Assembly (NCBI RefSeq): GCF_046736345.1
Contig: NZ_CP157210.1
Coordinates: forward strand, 124,001-188,000
Length of the DNA: 64,000 bases
Reading direction: 5' to 3'
Source of the DNA: Hyphococcus formosus
GTDB lineage: Bacteria > Pseudomonadota > Alphaproteobacteria > Caulobacterales > Parvularculaceae
How positions within the stretch are numbered: position 1 is the stretch's first letter; every line of letters starts with the position of its first letter. A program made the position numbers and the translations under genes. The notes below the pieces were generated by a model that did not search any database, had not been told where the DNA came from, and saw nothing but the letters and a program-made list of their open reading frames with translations. This document shows positions 49,671 through 59,390 of the stretch, piece after piece.

Positions 49671-51683
49671 CTAGGCGCTTTCTTCAAATTCGACCAATAA
49701 GTCGCCATCCTTGACCTGATCACCGGCCGCAAAGCGATATGATTTTACGGTTCCATCAAATGGGGCCTTCACGGCGTGTTCCATTTTCATGGCCTCCATA
49801 ATCAATAACGGCGCACCCGCTTCGACCGTGTCGCCGACCTTTGCGGATAACAGGGTAATTACGCCCGGCATCGGGGCCGTCAATGACCCTTCGCTGGAAT
49901 GATGGGCAGAAATACCCAAAAGTGGGTCAGGTATGGTCACATCCCAATGATCGGCCCCAATCCAAACCCGCAAGCCGTCGCCATGTTTCGTGACGAACGC
50001 GACGCATTGGTCTTGATCGACGCTCATACGGATTGTCCCGGTGTCATCGCAGGTGCCGGAGAAGGAGAATGAGAGTGTGTCTTGCGGTTCGCGGCCCTCG
50101 CGCCGCGCCGCTGCGGCGGCATCGGGTTCAAGTGTGGCTTTAAAGTCGTCGCCATCTTGTGACAGGCGCATTATTGCGGGCGCGCCCTGATAATCGATCC
50201 ACATTAATTCGTGTGTAGGGCGGTTTAGGCGAAATCCTTTTAGCGATGCCCACGGATCATCATTGGCAGGGGCGGATTGTTCCAGTTTCCATAAAGCCAC
50301 AGCCGCCCAAACGCGCTTATCGCTTTTCTTGTCGTCAAAGAGTTCGCTTTTATGCTCTTCGATGAAACGGGTTGAGACATCACCCGCAATAAAATCAGGG
50401 GCCGCAGCAAGCGCGTAAAGAAATTGCGCATTCATTTCCAGTCCGGCAACACGCGTCTCTTTCAATGTTGCACGTAATCGCCCCAGGGCCTCATCGCGAC
50501 TGGTGCCATAGGTAATGACCTTGGCGATCATCGGATCATAATAGGGCGTAATTGCCTGTCCTTCCTCAACACCGGAATCGATGCGCGCATGTTCGACCGG
50601 CAGCCGCAAGGTCGTCAGGGTGCCGATTGATGGCGCAAAATTACTGGCGGGGTTTTCGGCGTAGAGGCGCGCTTCAAATGCGTGGCCGGTTTCACCGATT
50701 TCATCTTGCGCAAGCGGTAAACCCTCACCAGCCGCGATCCGCAGTTGCCACTCGACGAAATCAAGTCCGGTAATCGCTTCGGATACAGGGTGCTCAACCT
50801 GCAGACGCGTATTCATTTCCATGAAATAGACTTTTTCGTCTTTAGGATCGTAAAGAAACTCAACCGTGCCTGCGCCGCGATAATTGACCGCTTTACCGGC
50901 ATCGACACCGGCCTTTAATAGCGACGCTCGCAGGTCGTCCGACAGGCCCGGCGCGGGTGCTTCTTCGATAACTTTTTGGTGCCGCCGCTGGATCGAGCAA
51001 TCGCGTTCATACATATGAACGACATTCCCGGTGCCATCACCAAAAATCTGAACCTCAACATGGCGCGCCCGTGCGATATATTTTTCGATCAAAAACCGGT
51101 CATCGCCAAACGCGGATTTTGCTTCTCGCTGGGCGGATTTGAGCGCATCTTCTAGGTCGTGTTCCTTTTCGACCATGCGCATGCCCTTGCCGCCACCGCC
51201 GGCGGTTGCTTTTAAAAGAACCGGATAGCCAATTCGCGCGGCTTCTTTTTTGAATATTTCAACGGATTGGTCCGCACCCTGATATCCTGGTGTCGTCGGC
51301 ACATCTGCCGCTTCCATCAGGTCTTTCGCCGCCGATTTTGACCCCATTGCGCGGATGGTTTCGGCTGTTGGGCCGATAAACACAACGCCAGCCTTTTCGA
51401 GAGCGTCAGCGAATTCTGCATTTTCCGAAAGAAAACCATAGCCGGGGTGAGCACCTTCCGCGCCGGTTTTTTTGATCGCATCGAGAATTTTTTCGGTGCG
51501 AAGATAACTTTCCGCCGCGGGCGAGGGGCCGATGTAAACCGCTTCGTCGCAGGCCCGCACATGCGGTGCATCGCGATCAGCATCGGAAAACACCGCAACT
51601 GTCGATACGCCCATTTTCCGCGCTGTCCGGGCAACCCGAACGGCAATTTCACCGCGATTGGCGATAAGAATTTTTTTAAACAT
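49671..51683 (-). CDS. mccA: Methylcrotonyl-CoA carboxylase, biotin-containing subunit
   Basis: A 670-residue protein with a biotin carboxylase domain (about 1-450; ATP-grasp KATAGGGGKGMR, and GTVEFLYDPKD, MEMNTRLQVEHPVSE), a linker domain, and a C-terminal biotinyl domain with the attachment EAMKMEH near residue 636. The layout fits MccA or propionyl-CoA carboxylase A; leucine-operon context (HMG-CoA lyase, enoyl hydratase, MccB) favours methylcrotonyl-CoA. The end lies one base before the HMG-CoA lyase start. Confidence 0.93.
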   Translation of the reverse strand: MFKKILIANRGEIAVRVARTARKMGVSTVAVFSDADRDAPHVRACDEAVYIGPSPAAESYLRTEKILDAIKKTGAEGAHPGYGFLSENAEFADALEKAGVVFIGPTAETIRAMGSKSAAKDLMEAADVPTTPGYQGADQSVEIFKKEAARIGYPVLLKATAGGGGKGMRMVEKEHDLEDALKSAQREAKSAFGDDRFLIEKYIARARHVEVQIFGDGTGNVVHMYERDCSIQRRHQKVIEEAPAPGLSDDLRASLLKAGVDAGKAVNYRGAGTVEFLYDPKDEKVYFMEMNTRLQVEHPVSEAITGLDFVEWQLRIAAGEGLPLAQDEIGETGHAFEARLYAENPASNFAPSIGTLTTLRLPVEHARIDSGVEEGQAITPYYDPMIAKVITYGTSRDEALGRLRATLKETRVAGLEMNAQFLYALAAAPDFIAGDVSTRFIEEHKSELFDDKKSDKRVWAAVALWKLEQSAPANDDPWASLKGFRLNRPTHELMWIDYQGAPAIMRLSQDGDDFKATLEPDAAAAARREGREPQDTLSFSFSGTCDDTGTIRMSVDQDQCVAFVTKHGDGLRVWIGADHWDVTIPDPLLGISAHHSSEGSLTAPMPGVITLLSAKVGDTVEAGAPLLIMEAMKMEHAVKAPFDGTVKSYRFAAGDQVKDGDLLVEFEESA

Positions 51684-51691
51684 AACGGCCC

Positions 51692-52216
51692 TTATGAAAC
51701 ACTGTCGAATGCGGGGTGATAATGAATGACGCGAATGTCTTCGACGTCGAGGTCGTCATCGTCGCGGGTTATGACGCGAAAGGCGTCGCCAGCGTCAAAT
51801 CCGGCCCAAGTCATTTTGCGTTTAGATGCGGGTTCAAACCCAAAGCGCGCGTAATATTTGGGATCGCCCAAGACCGCGATCAGGCGCGCATTGTTATCGC
51901 GGCAGATCTTGAGGCCTGTATGGACAAGTTCAGATCCAATGCCCTGATTTTGATGTTCCGGTGCAACCGCGAGCGGCCCAAGGCCGAGTAATAAGCCATC
52001 AAGATCAGGTTTGGAGGTGACGGGGCTGAACGCACAATAGCCAACGATGACGCCGCTTATCTCTGATACGCGCTCAAATTTTGTCGCGTGTTCTGCCCAT
52101 AATCTGCGGACAAGGTCAGCCTCATCCTGTCGCCCAAAGGCGCTTGCGAGAAGCGCAGCGACAGCATCGTAATCATCGGTCGTGATTTTCCGTATGACCT
52201 GACCAAGCCCTGACAT
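51692..52216 (-). CDS. GNAT family N-acetyltransferase
   Basis: A 174-residue acetyltransferase with the acetyl-CoA motif A (GPLAVAPEHQNQGIGSELV, given in part; Q/R-x-x-G-x-G/A as QNQGIGS) and a beta-bulge with VLGDPKYYARFGFEPA. Substrate is unknown (small molecule or protein). It lies in the leucine operon between the hydratase and mccA, with one-base coupling to the hydratase stop. It may regulate the pathway or simply be a passenger. Confidence 0.88.
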   Translation of the reverse strand: MSGLGQVIRKITTDDYDAVAALLASAFGRQDEADLVRRLWAEHATKFERVSEISGVIVGYCAFSPVTSKPDLDGLLLGLGPLAVAPEHQNQGIGSELVHTGLKICRDNNARLIAVLGDPKYYARFGFEPASKRKMTWAGFDAGDAFRVITRDDDDLDVEDIRVIHYHPAFDSVS

Positions 52217-53007
52217 TACTTTTCCTGCCAGTTGGGTTTTCGTTTTTCCAAAAAGGCGGCGATACCTTCCTTGCCGTCTTTGCTGGTTCTTGCCTTGGCA
52301 ATGATCCCGGCTGTCTCTTCCATGACATTATCGTTTGGCGTTCTGTAGGAAACGCTGCGGATGAGTTCTTTTGCGGAATCTTGTGCGGCGGGACTGCATA
52401 ATAAGAGATTTTTGAGAACTTCTTCTAGTTCGTCATTCAGAGTATCGGCAGGCACACATTTGTGTAATAGCCCGATCTTTTCTGCGTGGGCAGCATCGAA
52501 ACGTTCGCCGCTGACAAATAGCCGTCTGGCCTGACGAACGGTGATTGCCTGAATGACGAAGGGCGAAATCACCGCGGGCACCAATCCAACCCGAACTTCG
52601 GTCAACGCAAAAAACGACGTATCCGCACCAATGGCAATATCACAAGCGGCAATAAGGCCAAGGCCGCCCCCCATTGCAGGGCCGTTCACAAGCGCAACGG
52701 TGGGTTTGGGGGAATGATAGATCGAGCTCAACATGTGGGCGAGGCGACGCGCATCATCTTTGTTTTCCGCAGCGGAGTAACCTGCTGCGCGCTTCATCAT
52801 ATTCAGATCGGCACCGGCCGAAAATGCGGTGCCGCTGCCGGTGATAACGATAACGCGCACATTCGGGTCAGCATTTAAGCGCCCCATGGTGTCACAAATT
52901 TCGCCGATCAGTTCTTCATTGAACGCATTTCGTATGTCCGGCCGATTCATGGTGAGCCGCGCAACGCCGCGATTATCTATGGTGGTAATAAGTACTTTAT
53001 CGTTCAT
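52216..53007 (-). CDS. Enoyl-CoA hydratase (methylglutaconyl-CoA hydratase candidate)
   Basis: A 263-residue crotonase. VIVITGSGTAFSAGADL is the substrate oxyanion loop, then NGPAMGGGLGLIAACDIAIGADTSFF with the second oxyanion Gly and catalytic Glu region (ALTEVRVGLVPA). Its position beside mccA and HMG-CoA lyase makes 3-methylglutaconyl-CoA hydratase the best guess. The ORF opens at a GTG at 53061, but the ATG at 53007, with GGAGA upstream, fits length better. Confidence 0.88.
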   Translation of the reverse strand: MNDKVLITTIDNRGVARLTMNRPDIRNAFNEELIGEICDTMGRLNADPNVRVIVITGSGTAFSAGADLNMMKRAAGYSAAENKDDARRLAHMLSSIYHSPKPTVALVNGPAMGGGLGLIAACDIAIGADTSFFALTEVRVGLVPAVISPFVIQAITVRQARRLFVSGERFDAAHAEKIGLLHKCVPADTLNDELEEVLKNLLLCSPAAQDSAKELIRSVSYRTPNDNVMEETAGIIAKARTSKDGKEGIAAFLEKRKPNWQEK

Positions 53008-53124
53008 TTTATCGTCTCCCATATGCCCCAATTCATAGGCCAAATTTTGATCTTTCGCCACTAGGCGAACTATTTCTGCTGTGCGGTTGTTATCGTTTTA
53101 GAAAGCAAAACAACCGGAGGCACC

Positions 53125-53538
53125 ATGATCCTCGATCCAGATACCGCATGTGCGCTCATTTATAAGATCAGGCGACTCCACGGTAAGGAAGCCGCTGGCC
53201 CTGATGTGCTCGTTTCCAACGATATTGATGAAGGCCAGCCCAATAAAATGCGCATGGACGATGTTCTTGCTGAAGGGCAGGACACCGGAAACCTAGCGGA
53301 GATTGTTGGCCTTCTGGAAGGGTTGGAGTCTGAGCAAATGCAAGAATTGGCAGGTTTGTTCCTCCTTGGTCGTGATCGCGATAGCTACGAAAATCTGGAA
53401 GCGGCGAAAAAAGCATCAATGGACATGAACCAGCCCATAATAGACCTGATACGGAACGATCCTGCATCTGCAGAGTATCTTGCGAGCGGATTGGAAAAAG
53501 AAAACATCCGCTGTGATGCCCGTATCGGGGCGGTTTAA
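53125..53538 (+). CDS. DUF3775-family protein
   Basis: A 137-residue acidic soluble protein. The early IRRLHGKEAAGPDVLVSND (about 12-30) and the later GLESEQMQELAGLFLLGRDRD (given in part) match the DUF3775 family. Function is unknown. It is the only plus-strand gene inside the leucine cluster, ending three bases before the convergent mccB stop. CGGAGG lies seven bases upstream of the ATG. An inverted repeat GGTTGTT...AACAACC flanks its leader (about 53086-53116). Confidence 0.72.
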   Translation: MILDPDTACALIYKIRRLHGKEAAGPDVLVSNDIDEGQPNKMRMDDVLAEGQDTGNLAEIVGLLEGLESEQMQELAGLFLLGRDRDSYENLEAAKKASMDMNQPIIDLIRNDPASAEYLASGLEKENIRCDARIGAV

Positions 53539-53541
53539 TCG

Positions 53542-55146
53542 CTACATCCTGAATACACCGAATTTCGTTTCTTTGACCGGCGCATTCAGCGATGCTGATA
53601 TGCATAAGCCCAGAACATCACGCGTTTGCGCAGGATCAATAATACCGTCATCCCATAACCGCGCCGAAGAATAATAGGGAGAGCCCTGCGCCTCATAGCC
53701 GGCGCGGATTTTATCTTTAAAGGCTTCCTCGTCTTCCTCGGACCAGGTTTCTCCCTCACGGAGGCCATCGCGCTTTACGGTCGCGAGTACGCTCGCGGCC
53801 TGTTCGCCGCCCATAACCGAGATCCGCGCATTCGGCCACATAAACATAAAACGTGGGCCATAGGCGCGGCCACACATGCCGTAATTCCCGGCCCCATAGG
53901 AGCCACCAACAACGACAGTGAACTTCGGAACATTGGCGGTCGCCACAGCGGTTACCAATTTCGCGCCATCCTTGGCGATGCCGCCTTCTTCGGCTGCGCG
54001 CCCGACCATAAAGCCGGTAATATTCTGTAGAAAGATCAACGGAATTTTGCGCTGGCAACACAGCTCGATGAAATGCGCACCCTTTTTTGCGCTTTCAGAA
54101 AATAAAATTCCGTTATTGGCGAGAATGCCGACAGGGAAGCCATGCAGGCGCGCAAAGCCGGTTACCAATGTTGAGCCGTAAAGCGGTTTGAATTCGTCAA
54201 AGTCAGAACCGTCAACAATGCGTGCGATGATCTCTCGCGCGTCATAGGGTTTGCGCGCATCTGCCTCGACCACGCCATAAAGCTCTTCGGCGTCATATAG
54301 CGGTGGGGTTGGTTCGGCCATTGTGACCTCGCCAAGTTTCACCCAATTAAGGCGCGAAACAATCTGGCGCGCAATGCCTAATGCGTGGTCGTCATCTTCG
54401 GCGAGATGATCGGCGACGCCAGAAATGCGCGTGTGGGTGTCGCCGCCCCCTAAATCTTCGGCGGATACGACTTCACCGGTTGCTGCTTTGACGAGGGGTG
54501 GGCCACCCAGAAAAATCGTGCCTTGCTTTTTAACGATGATCGCTTCGTCCGACATCGCCGGGACGTAAGCACCGCCCGCCGTGCAGGAGCCATGGACAAC
54601 GGCAATTTGCGGGATGCCCATCGACGACATTTGCGCCTGATTATAAAAAATCCGCCCGAAGTCGTCTTTATCGGGGAAGACTTCGTCCTGCATGGGCAAG
54701 AACGCGCCGCCACTCTCAACGAGATATATACACGGCAGTCTATTTTCCTGTGCGATTTCCTGTGCACGCAAATGTTTTTTCACCGTCATCGGGTGATAGG
54801 TACCGCCTTTGACCGTCGGGTCATTTGCGACGATCATACATTCAACACCATTGATGCGACCAAGGCCCGCGACGACCCCAGCGGCCATGACATCGCCGCT
54901 ATACATTTCCCACGCCGCAAACTGCCCGATCTCTAAAAAGGGCGCACCCGGATCAAGCAGGCGTGCAATGCGCTCTCGTGCCAATAATTTTCCGCGCTTT
55001 TTGTGGCGTTCGTTGCGCGCTTCGCCGCCCCCTTCGGCAACACGGTCCATATTTGCGCGTAAGGTATCCACGGCGTCGCGCATGGCCCTGGCATTGGTCG
55101 CAAAGCTTTCCGAGCGCGGGTCGATCTTCGTTTGTATTACTGGCAT
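53542..55146 (-). CDS. mccB: Methylcrotonyl-CoA carboxylase, carboxyltransferase subunit
   Basis: A 534-residue acyl-CoA carboxyltransferase with crotonase-like N and C domains. KHLRAQEIAQENRLPCIYLVESGG and the glycine-rich GNYGMCGRAYGPRFMF region are typical of MccB, with GSYGAGNYGMCGRAY holding the biotin/CoA pocket. It carboxylates 3-methylcrotonyl-CoA with MccA. The intervening plus-strand gene separates it from the rest of the cluster, so it probably begins a co-transcribed set that reads through that antisense gene. No isovaleryl-CoA dehydrogenase gene is seen in the window. Confidence 0.93.
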   Translation of the reverse strand: MPVIQTKIDPRSESFATNARAMRDAVDTLRANMDRVAEGGGEARNERHKKRGKLLARERIARLLDPGAPFLEIGQFAAWEMYSGDVMAAGVVAGLGRINGVECMIVANDPTVKGGTYHPMTVKKHLRAQEIAQENRLPCIYLVESGGAFLPMQDEVFPDKDDFGRIFYNQAQMSSMGIPQIAVVHGSCTAGGAYVPAMSDEAIIVKKQGTIFLGGPPLVKAATGEVVSAEDLGGGDTHTRISGVADHLAEDDDHALGIARQIVSRLNWVKLGEVTMAEPTPPLYDAEELYGVVEADARKPYDAREIIARIVDGSDFDEFKPLYGSTLVTGFARLHGFPVGILANNGILFSESAKKGAHFIELCCQRKIPLIFLQNITGFMVGRAAEEGGIAKDGAKLVTAVATANVPKFTVVVGGSYGAGNYGMCGRAYGPRFMFMWPNARISVMGGEQAASVLATVKRDGLREGETWSEEDEEAFKDKIRAGYEAQGSPYYSSARLWDDGIIDPAQTRDVLGLCISASLNAPVKETKFGVFRM

Positions 55147-55240
55147 GTTCTACTGCGTTTCCCTCGTGTTTGGGGTAACCTATCAAAGCTAATGTGCGAA
55201 GGGAATAAGAGTGTGGGGCAAGGGATAAGGAGTGTGGCCG

Positions 55241-56095
55241 ATGAAATTGACTCCAAAGCCGGGCGGGTTCGGGGCAGTCGTTACTGATATCGACCTTACA
55301 CGTCCTTTAACCAAACAAGTGGTTTCCGCTTTGCGAACAGCATGGCTTGAGCATCATGTGTTGATATTCCCAGATCATGCTATGAGCGACGATGACCTAG
55401 AGCGATTTACGCTTTATTTCGGCGAATTTGGAGACGATCCGTTCATTGCGCCTATTGAAGGGCGCGACCACATTATTGCGGTTCAACGAGCGGCCGATGA
55501 AACCGCACCCATATTCGCCGAGAGCTGGCATACGGATTGGAGCTTCCAAAAAAATCCGCCGGCAGGCACCTGTCTTTTCGGAATCACCATTCCGCCGCAG
55601 GGCGGGGACACGCTTTTTGCGAATCAGCATTGGGCGCTTGAGAAAATGCCGGATGAGCTGCGCCGTAAACTGGAGGGGGTAGAGGCAATTCATTCCGCCC
55701 GTGTGCCTTATGCGCCAGACGGTGTTTATGGTAAACGAGACGCGAAAGATCGTTCGATGGATATTCGCGCTTCCGACGATGCGATGGTCGAACAGCGCCA
55801 TCCGATCATCAGGGCGCATCCGGAAACCGGCCGCGAAGCGATTTATGGCTGTATTGGCTATATCACCGGGATCGCCGATATGGATCAAGCTGAGGGCATG
55901 GCGCTTCTTGCGGAGCTATATGCGTGGCAAACCCGGGAAGAATTTCAGTACAGACACAAATGGCGGGAGAATATGTTGGTGATGTGGGACAACCGTTCGG
56001 TGTTACATATGGCAACGGGCGGTTATGATGGTTACGCCCGCAAGCTTCATCGGACGACGATCGCGGCGTGGCGATCAGACGAGAATAGTCTCTAG
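55241..56095 (+). CDS. TauD/TfdA-family Fe(II)/2-oxoglutarate dioxygenase
   Basis: A 284-residue dioxygenase of the taurine/2,4-D dioxygenase type. SWHTDWSF (about 98-105) carries His and Asp iron ligands; late WDNRSVLHMA (His) and the Arg of KLHRTTI (2-oxoglutarate) complete the set. Such enzymes release sulfite from taurine or open aryl-oxy acids. AAGGAG lies about ten bases upstream of the ATG at 55241; an in-frame GTG at 55232 is possible. No transporter or regulator is adjacent. Its substrate is open. Confidence 0.9.
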   Translation: MKLTPKPGGFGAVVTDIDLTRPLTKQVVSALRTAWLEHHVLIFPDHAMSDDDLERFTLYFGEFGDDPFIAPIEGRDHIIAVQRAADETAPIFAESWHTDWSFQKNPPAGTCLFGITIPPQGGDTLFANQHWALEKMPDELRRKLEGVEAIHSARVPYAPDGVYGKRDAKDRSMDIRASDDAMVEQRHPIIRAHPETGREAIYGCIGYITGIADMDQAEGMALLAELYAWQTREEFQYRHKWRENMLVMWDNRSVLHMATGGYDGYARKLHRTTIAAWRSDENSL

Positions 56096-56497
56096 GGCTT
56101 TTCGGAATTGTTGCGGAAGGGGAACAGGCTTGCGCGCATCCCGATCAACATAGACATGAATGAAATGTCCCTCTGCGGCTGGCGCGTCATCACCCGCTTT
56201 GAATATCGCTAATTCATAACGCACAGATGAATTCCCGATATGGGCGACACGCAAAGCGCCTTCGAGCTTTTGCGGAAATTCGAGCGGTACGAAATATTTG
56301 CAACCGGTCTCCACCACAAGGCCGATGACTGGGCCATTGTGGATATCAAGAACCTTTTGGGAAATCAGGAACTCGTTCACGACCGTATCAAAATAGCCGT
56401 AATGGGCCACATTATTCACATGGCCATAAATATCATTATCTGCCCATCGCGTTTGCAGCGGCAGAAAATGTTTGTAGTCGCCACGCCGCCCCATCAA
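56075..56497 (-). CDS. Acyl-CoA thioesterase (4HBT hot-dog fold)
   Basis: A 140-residue thioesterase of the 4HBT/YbgC type. TRWADNDIYGHVNNVAHYGYF (given in part: the Asp in WADNDIYGHVNN) is the active-site helix. Hydrolyses acyl-CoA thioesters. It overlaps the dioxygenase 3' end by 21 bases and the iron alcohol dehydrogenase 3' start-overlap by four bases (56494-56497), so it belongs to the BASS/amidohydrolase operon. Confidence 0.88.
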   Translation of the reverse strand: MMGRRGDYKHFLPLQTRWADNDIYGHVNNVAHYGYFDTVVNEFLISQKVLDIHNGPVIGLVVETGCKYFVPLEFPQKLEGALRVAHIGNSSVRYELAIFKAGDDAPAAEGHFIHVYVDRDARKPVPLPQQFRKALETILV

Positions 56498-57621
56498 AGA
56501 ACCTCAGTATAAAGCCTTAACGCATCATCATAGGTGACTTCGCGCGGGTTACACCTCATCAAGCGTTCGACCTTAATTGCGTCCTCGGCCAGTTTCGGTA
56601 ATACATTATGCGATACACCTACATCGGAAAGGCGGTTTTTAACGCCCGTTCCCGCACAGATTGAAAGCATAGTATCGAGAAAATCATTGGCGCTATGAGA
56701 TGCACCAATGACGGGGCCAAGTTCCGCATAAAGCTTTTCCGCAACCGGCATGTTATGGCGAAGAACCGGCGCGAGCATCAGCGAATTTGCAAGCCCATGG
56801 GGCACATGAAAATGAACCCCTAGCGGATAGGCCATTGCATGAACAGCGGCGCAAGGAGAGTTCGTGAACGCCTGTCCCGCGAGCAAGGCACCAAGCAACA
56901 TGGCTTCGCGCGCCGACGTGTCGCCGGGTTCATCACAGGCGCGCTGAATATTTTGCGAGAGTAGGCTTAGGGCTTTCGTCGCCAGCGCATCTGAGATCGG
57001 ATTTTTGTAAAGCTTGTTGGTGAAGGCTTCGATGGCGTGTACCATTGCGTCGATACCCGTCGCCGAGGTGACGTGGCGCGGCATCGATAAGGTGAGGGAC
57101 GCATCGAGTATCGCAAGGTCGGCATAGAGTTGTGGTGCAACAATGCCCATTTTCAAATCGTCATCGCTCGTAATGATCGAAATATTGGTAACTTCCGATC
57201 CGGTACCGGCGGTTGTTGGCAATAATACCAAAGGCGCACGGTCGCCGCGCACCGTGTCAGTGCCGTAAATCTCTTCGAGGCTTTGTTGAGACTTTAAAAG
57301 AACCGCAATGACTTTTGCGGTGTCCATGGATGATCCGCCGCCAAACCCGATTACGCCATCGCTGCCATGTTGACGCGCTGCCTCAACGGCACCGCGTACG
57401 ACCTTAGCGGGGGGATCGGCCTCAACACCGTCAAACAAATGATAGTCTAACCCGGCTTTTTTCAGGCTGGCCAACGCATCGTCGATCAATCCCGCATTGA
57501 TGACACCTTTATCGGTAACAACGCATGGCCGCTGCATCCGTTCTTTGATGATCTCACCAAGGCGATTGGCCGCGCCGGTTTCAAAAATCAAATTCGGTAC
57601 GGTATCAAAAGTGAAATTCAT
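56494..57621 (-). CDS. Iron-containing alcohol dehydrogenase
   Basis: A 375-residue group III (Fe-ADH) dehydrogenase. GFGGGSSMDTAK (about 93-104) binds NAD, TTAGTGSEVT (about 136-145) and the metal-binding DA...H...HGLANSL region are diagnostic (late VHAMAYPLGVHFHVPHGLAN). Reduces aldehydes or oxidises alcohols. It is the third gene of the BASS/amidohydrolase operon, 14 bases after the amidohydrolase stop. Confidence 0.9.
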   Translation of the reverse strand: MNFTFDTVPNLIFETGAANRLGEIIKERMQRPCVVTDKGVINAGLIDDALASLKKAGLDYHLFDGVEADPPAKVVRGAVEAARQHGSDGVIGFGGGSSMDTAKVIAVLLKSQQSLEEIYGTDTVRGDRAPLVLLPTTAGTGSEVTNISIITSDDDLKMGIVAPQLYADLAILDASLTLSMPRHVTSATGIDAMVHAIEAFTNKLYKNPISDALATKALSLLSQNIQRACDEPGDTSAREAMLLGALLAGQAFTNSPCAAVHAMAYPLGVHFHVPHGLANSLMLAPVLRHNMPVAEKLYAELGPVIGASHSANDFLDTMLSICAGTGVKNRLSDVGVSHNVLPKLAEDAIKVERLMRCNPREVTYDDALRLYTEVL

Positions 57622-57635
57622 CGGCTTTTCCCAAA

Positions 57636-59390
57636 CTATCCAAACCGAACCAATCGGCCTGGTCGAGCGTCAGTCACTTCGTCATTGGCAATAACGCGCT
57701 GACCGGCGACAAAGGTTGCGCGGTAACCGGATACGGGTTGCAATAGGCGTTGCCCACCGGCCGGAAGATCCTGCACCATTTTGGGCGGGCCCAGCCGCAA
57801 TTTGTTGTGGTCGATAATGTTGAGGTCTGCCCGCAAACCGACCTTGATCCGCCCACGGTCGTTTAACCTCAGATAATCGGCACCGTCGGCGCTCAGAAAT
57901 TTAATCGCCCGGGAAAGGTCAAGCCGGTCATGGTCGCGATCCCGGCACCAATGGGTCAGTAAATAGGTCGGGAAGCTGGCATCGCAAATCGTCCCCACAT
58001 GCGCGCCGCCATCAGAAAGGCCGGGCAGGGCCGCCGGATGGGTCAGCATCTTGTGGACATTGTCATAATTGAATTCGGTATAATTATAGATCGGAAAATA
58101 GATCAGTTGCTTGCCATCAAGCTCAAGCAAGGTGTCATAGAGCTTTTCCTTGGCCGTTACGCCGTCGCGCCGGGCCTCTGCTCCCAGTGATTGGTCTGCT
58201 GATTGTTCATAGTCCGGGTTTTCGCCAAGGCGGAAAAACTTGTTCGCCACAAGCTCAAGCGCGGCGATCATGGTATCCGCAATTGGCGGTACCGATGACC
58301 CTTCGCCCGCGAGCTTGACGGGCTCTTCGGCGAGGCATTTCTTTTTGAATGCCGGATCACGCATAATCGCGACACGTTCGGCCAGCGGTTTATCTTTGAT
58401 TTCGATATAACTTGGTTGCGCCATCATTGGGTGGAAGGTGCATTGAAGCCCCTGAAAAACCCCAATGGCGCGCGGCGCGACCTGAACGTGAAACTCTATA
58501 CCGTCCTTGTTCAGCCGTTCAGTTTCATCAAGGATGCGCCGCCAGTCATTCGGTGCCATGTCCCGTTGCATTAGCGAAATCGAGGCAGGTTTACCGCCAC
58601 CAGCGCGGACGAATTTTTCGACAATCTCAAACTCTTCGTCAAATTGATCGCCTTCACGCTCGAGGTTAAAGTCATTGACGATCTGAAGCACACCATGGTC
58701 GAGATCCGCCAGCGTGCTTGATAAGGCCGTTAATTCACGCAGGCCCGCTTCGGCGCTCGGCGTCCAGTCGCCGTCCGCGGTGCGGTGAACATCTGTGCGG
58801 CCTATGGAAAATCCGGCAGCACCGGCTTTCATTGCATCCGTTACGATGGATTGCATCAATTTGATGTCATCATCGGTTGCTTCTTCAAATGCGGTTGCGC
58901 GCTCCCCCATGGCATAGACCCGCAACGGGTCATGTCCGATCATGACGCCGAAATCGATCGTATGCGGCATGGCGTCAATTGCATCCATATATTCGGGGAA
59001 GGTTTCCCAGTTCCACGAAAGCCCCTCATGAAGGGCCGTACCCGGAATATCTTCAACGCCTTCCATCAGGCGGATAAGGCGGTCGTGATCGTCAGGTTTG
59101 ACCGGTGCAAATCCAACACCGCAATTGCCCATAATAACGGTCGTCACGCCATGGTTGACCGACGGACGCAATTCCTGGTCCCATGAAACCTGGCCATCAT
59201 AATGGGTATGGATATCGACAAAGCCGGGGGTGACAATTGCGCCTGTGGCATCGACAATTTCCTTCGCATCGCCTGAACATTCGCCAATTTCAGCGATTAG
59301 TCCGTCTTTAATACCGATATTCGCGCGAATGGCTTCGCCGCCATTGCCATCGTAAATCAAGCCACCGGTGATTTTCAGATCGAAGCTCAT
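57636..59390 (-). CDS. N-acyl-D-amino-acid deacylase-like amidohydrolase
   Basis: A 584-residue amidohydrolase with the TIM-barrel fold. IVTPGFVDIHTHYDGQVSWD (about 54-73, quoted in part: IHTHYD) is the metal-binding HxH motif; the typical MGNCGVGFAP segment and NDRGRIKVGLRADLNIID near the C-terminus match D-aminoacylases. It releases fatty acids or acetyl groups from N-acyl-D-amino acids. The long frame opens at 59618, but the family-like start MSFDLKITGGLIYDG lies at 59390 and overlaps the BASS gene stop (ATGA). Confidence 0.88.
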   Translation of the reverse strand: MSFDLKITGGLIYDGNGGEAIRANIGIKDGLIAEIGECSGDAKEIVDATGAIVTPGFVDIHTHYDGQVSWDQELRPSVNHGVTTVIMGNCGVGFAPVKPDDHDRLIRLMEGVEDIPGTALHEGLSWNWETFPEYMDAIDAMPHTIDFGVMIGHDPLRVYAMGERATAFEEATDDDIKLMQSIVTDAMKAGAAGFSIGRTDVHRTADGDWTPSAEAGLRELTALSSTLADLDHGVLQIVNDFNLEREGDQFDEEFEIVEKFVRAGGGKPASISLMQRDMAPNDWRRILDETERLNKDGIEFHVQVAPRAIGVFQGLQCTFHPMMAQPSYIEIKDKPLAERVAIMRDPAFKKKCLAEEPVKLAGEGSSVPPIADTMIAALELVANKFFRLGENPDYEQSADQSLGAEARRDGVTAKEKLYDTLLELDGKQLIYFPIYNYTEFNYDNVHKMLTHPAALPGLSDGGAHVGTICDASFPTYLLTHWCRDRDHDRLDLSRAIKFLSADGADYLRLNDRGRIKVGLRADLNIIDHNKLRLGPPKMVQDLPAGGQRLLQPVSGYRATFVAGQRVIANDEVTDARPGRLVRFG

